DNA from: JAICJR01 sp963848495
GTDB taxonomy: Bacteria > Actinomycetota > Thermoleophilia > Solirubrobacterales > Thermoleophilaceae
Assembly (NCBI GenBank): GCA_963848495.1
Contig: CAWKDV010000002.1
Span: 1,719,875 to 1,783,874 of the forward strand
Direction of reading: 5' to 3'
DNA length: 64,000 nt
A model generated the notes under the pieces. It did no database searches, had not been told where the DNA came from, and worked only from the letters and a program-made list of their open reading frames with translations. Within the stretch, counting starts at the first letter, position 1. The number at the start of each line of letters is the position of its first letter. Below are positions 63,958 to 64,000 of this stretch, in pieces. The position numbers and the translations under genes were made by a program.

Positions 63958-64000
63958 CCGAGCAAAGGAAAAGCCGGCCGCAGCGGGCCTTTCTCCGATA

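Overview
The window is a 64 kb stretch of high-GC chromosomal DNA, almost certainly from an actinobacterium and plausibly the Thermoleophilia/Solirubrobacterales branch. This placement is an inference from gene content, heavy use of GTG and TTG starts, four-base ATGA/GTGA overlaps, a DivIVA-like protein beside ftsH, actinobacterial-type enzymes and short or absent 5' leaders; no rRNA or marker alignment could be run. Most of it is housekeeping backbone. The right end (from about 62 kb) looks like the edge of an integrated element.

Layout. 0-9 kb: the 3' end of trpC, then a moxR-DUF58-transglutaminase-htrA block, then trpF-trpB-trpA. 9-16.4 kb: a SnoaL-fold protein, a small membrane protein, a phosphofructokinase on the opposite strand, and a complete branched-chain amino acid ABC importer (livJ-H-M-G-F) followed by two tiny membrane proteins. 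16.4-34.5 kb: a TIGR01777-type epimerase and an ACT-domain malic enzyme (minus strand), then polA, a geranylgeranyl-reductase-like flavoprotein, rpsA, coaE, a lytic transglycosylase, uvrB, ftsH, a DivIVA-like protein, a cupin and uvrA: a replication, repair and envelope region. 34.5-40.3 kb: an acyltransferase, a tail-to-tail ECF sigma / anti-sigma-like pair, yjbQ and a pantothenate cluster (DUF2520-panC-panD-panB). 40.3-47 kb: a type-4 uracil-DNA glycosylase, the t6A operon (tsaE-tsaB-rimI-tsaD), a thioredoxin-fold protein, rex, a GCS2 ligase, a DUF1844 protein and an MTA phosphorylase. 47-55.8 kb: a K+-independent H+-pyrophosphatase, two APC permeases with C-terminal universal-stress domains, two TrkA-type K+ regulators and a ferredoxin-reductase-like flavoprotein. 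55.8-62 kb: tRNA-Gln(CTG), an HNH endonuclease gene behind a perfect SOS box, a heterodimeric ABC exporter and a rifampicin-monooxygenase-like enzyme. 62-64 kb: a 3' tRNA-Met fragment (putative att site), a hicAB toxin-antitoxin pair and an unrecognised membrane protein.

Three features stand out. (1) Eight loci carry short arrays of 7-bp units (GACTGCG, GATTGCG, GATCACG or GTCACSA); seven lie within a few bases of a stop codon, five with an inverted copy that makes a long hairpin, and the eighth lies inside a reading frame. (2) About a dozen genes have a TANNNT hexamer ending 6-9 nt before the start codon and no Shine-Dalgarno, as expected for leaderless mRNAs. (3) Many reading frames are broken by small frame changes: about nine between 2.4 and 4.0 kb, plus breaks in htrA, trpF, the malic enzyme, panC and the HNH gene. 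Because conserved residues persist on both sides of each break and essential biosynthetic genes are affected, assembly or sequencing indels are more likely than gene decay, but reads are needed to decide.

How the genes work together: the pyrophosphatase and a phosphofructokinase carrying both PPi-type residues suggest PPi-linked energy metabolism. The APC-USP permeases beside TrkA proteins suggest a potassium homeostasis module. polA, uvrA, uvrB, the uracil glycosylase and the SOS-linked HNH nuclease make the window rich in DNA repair.
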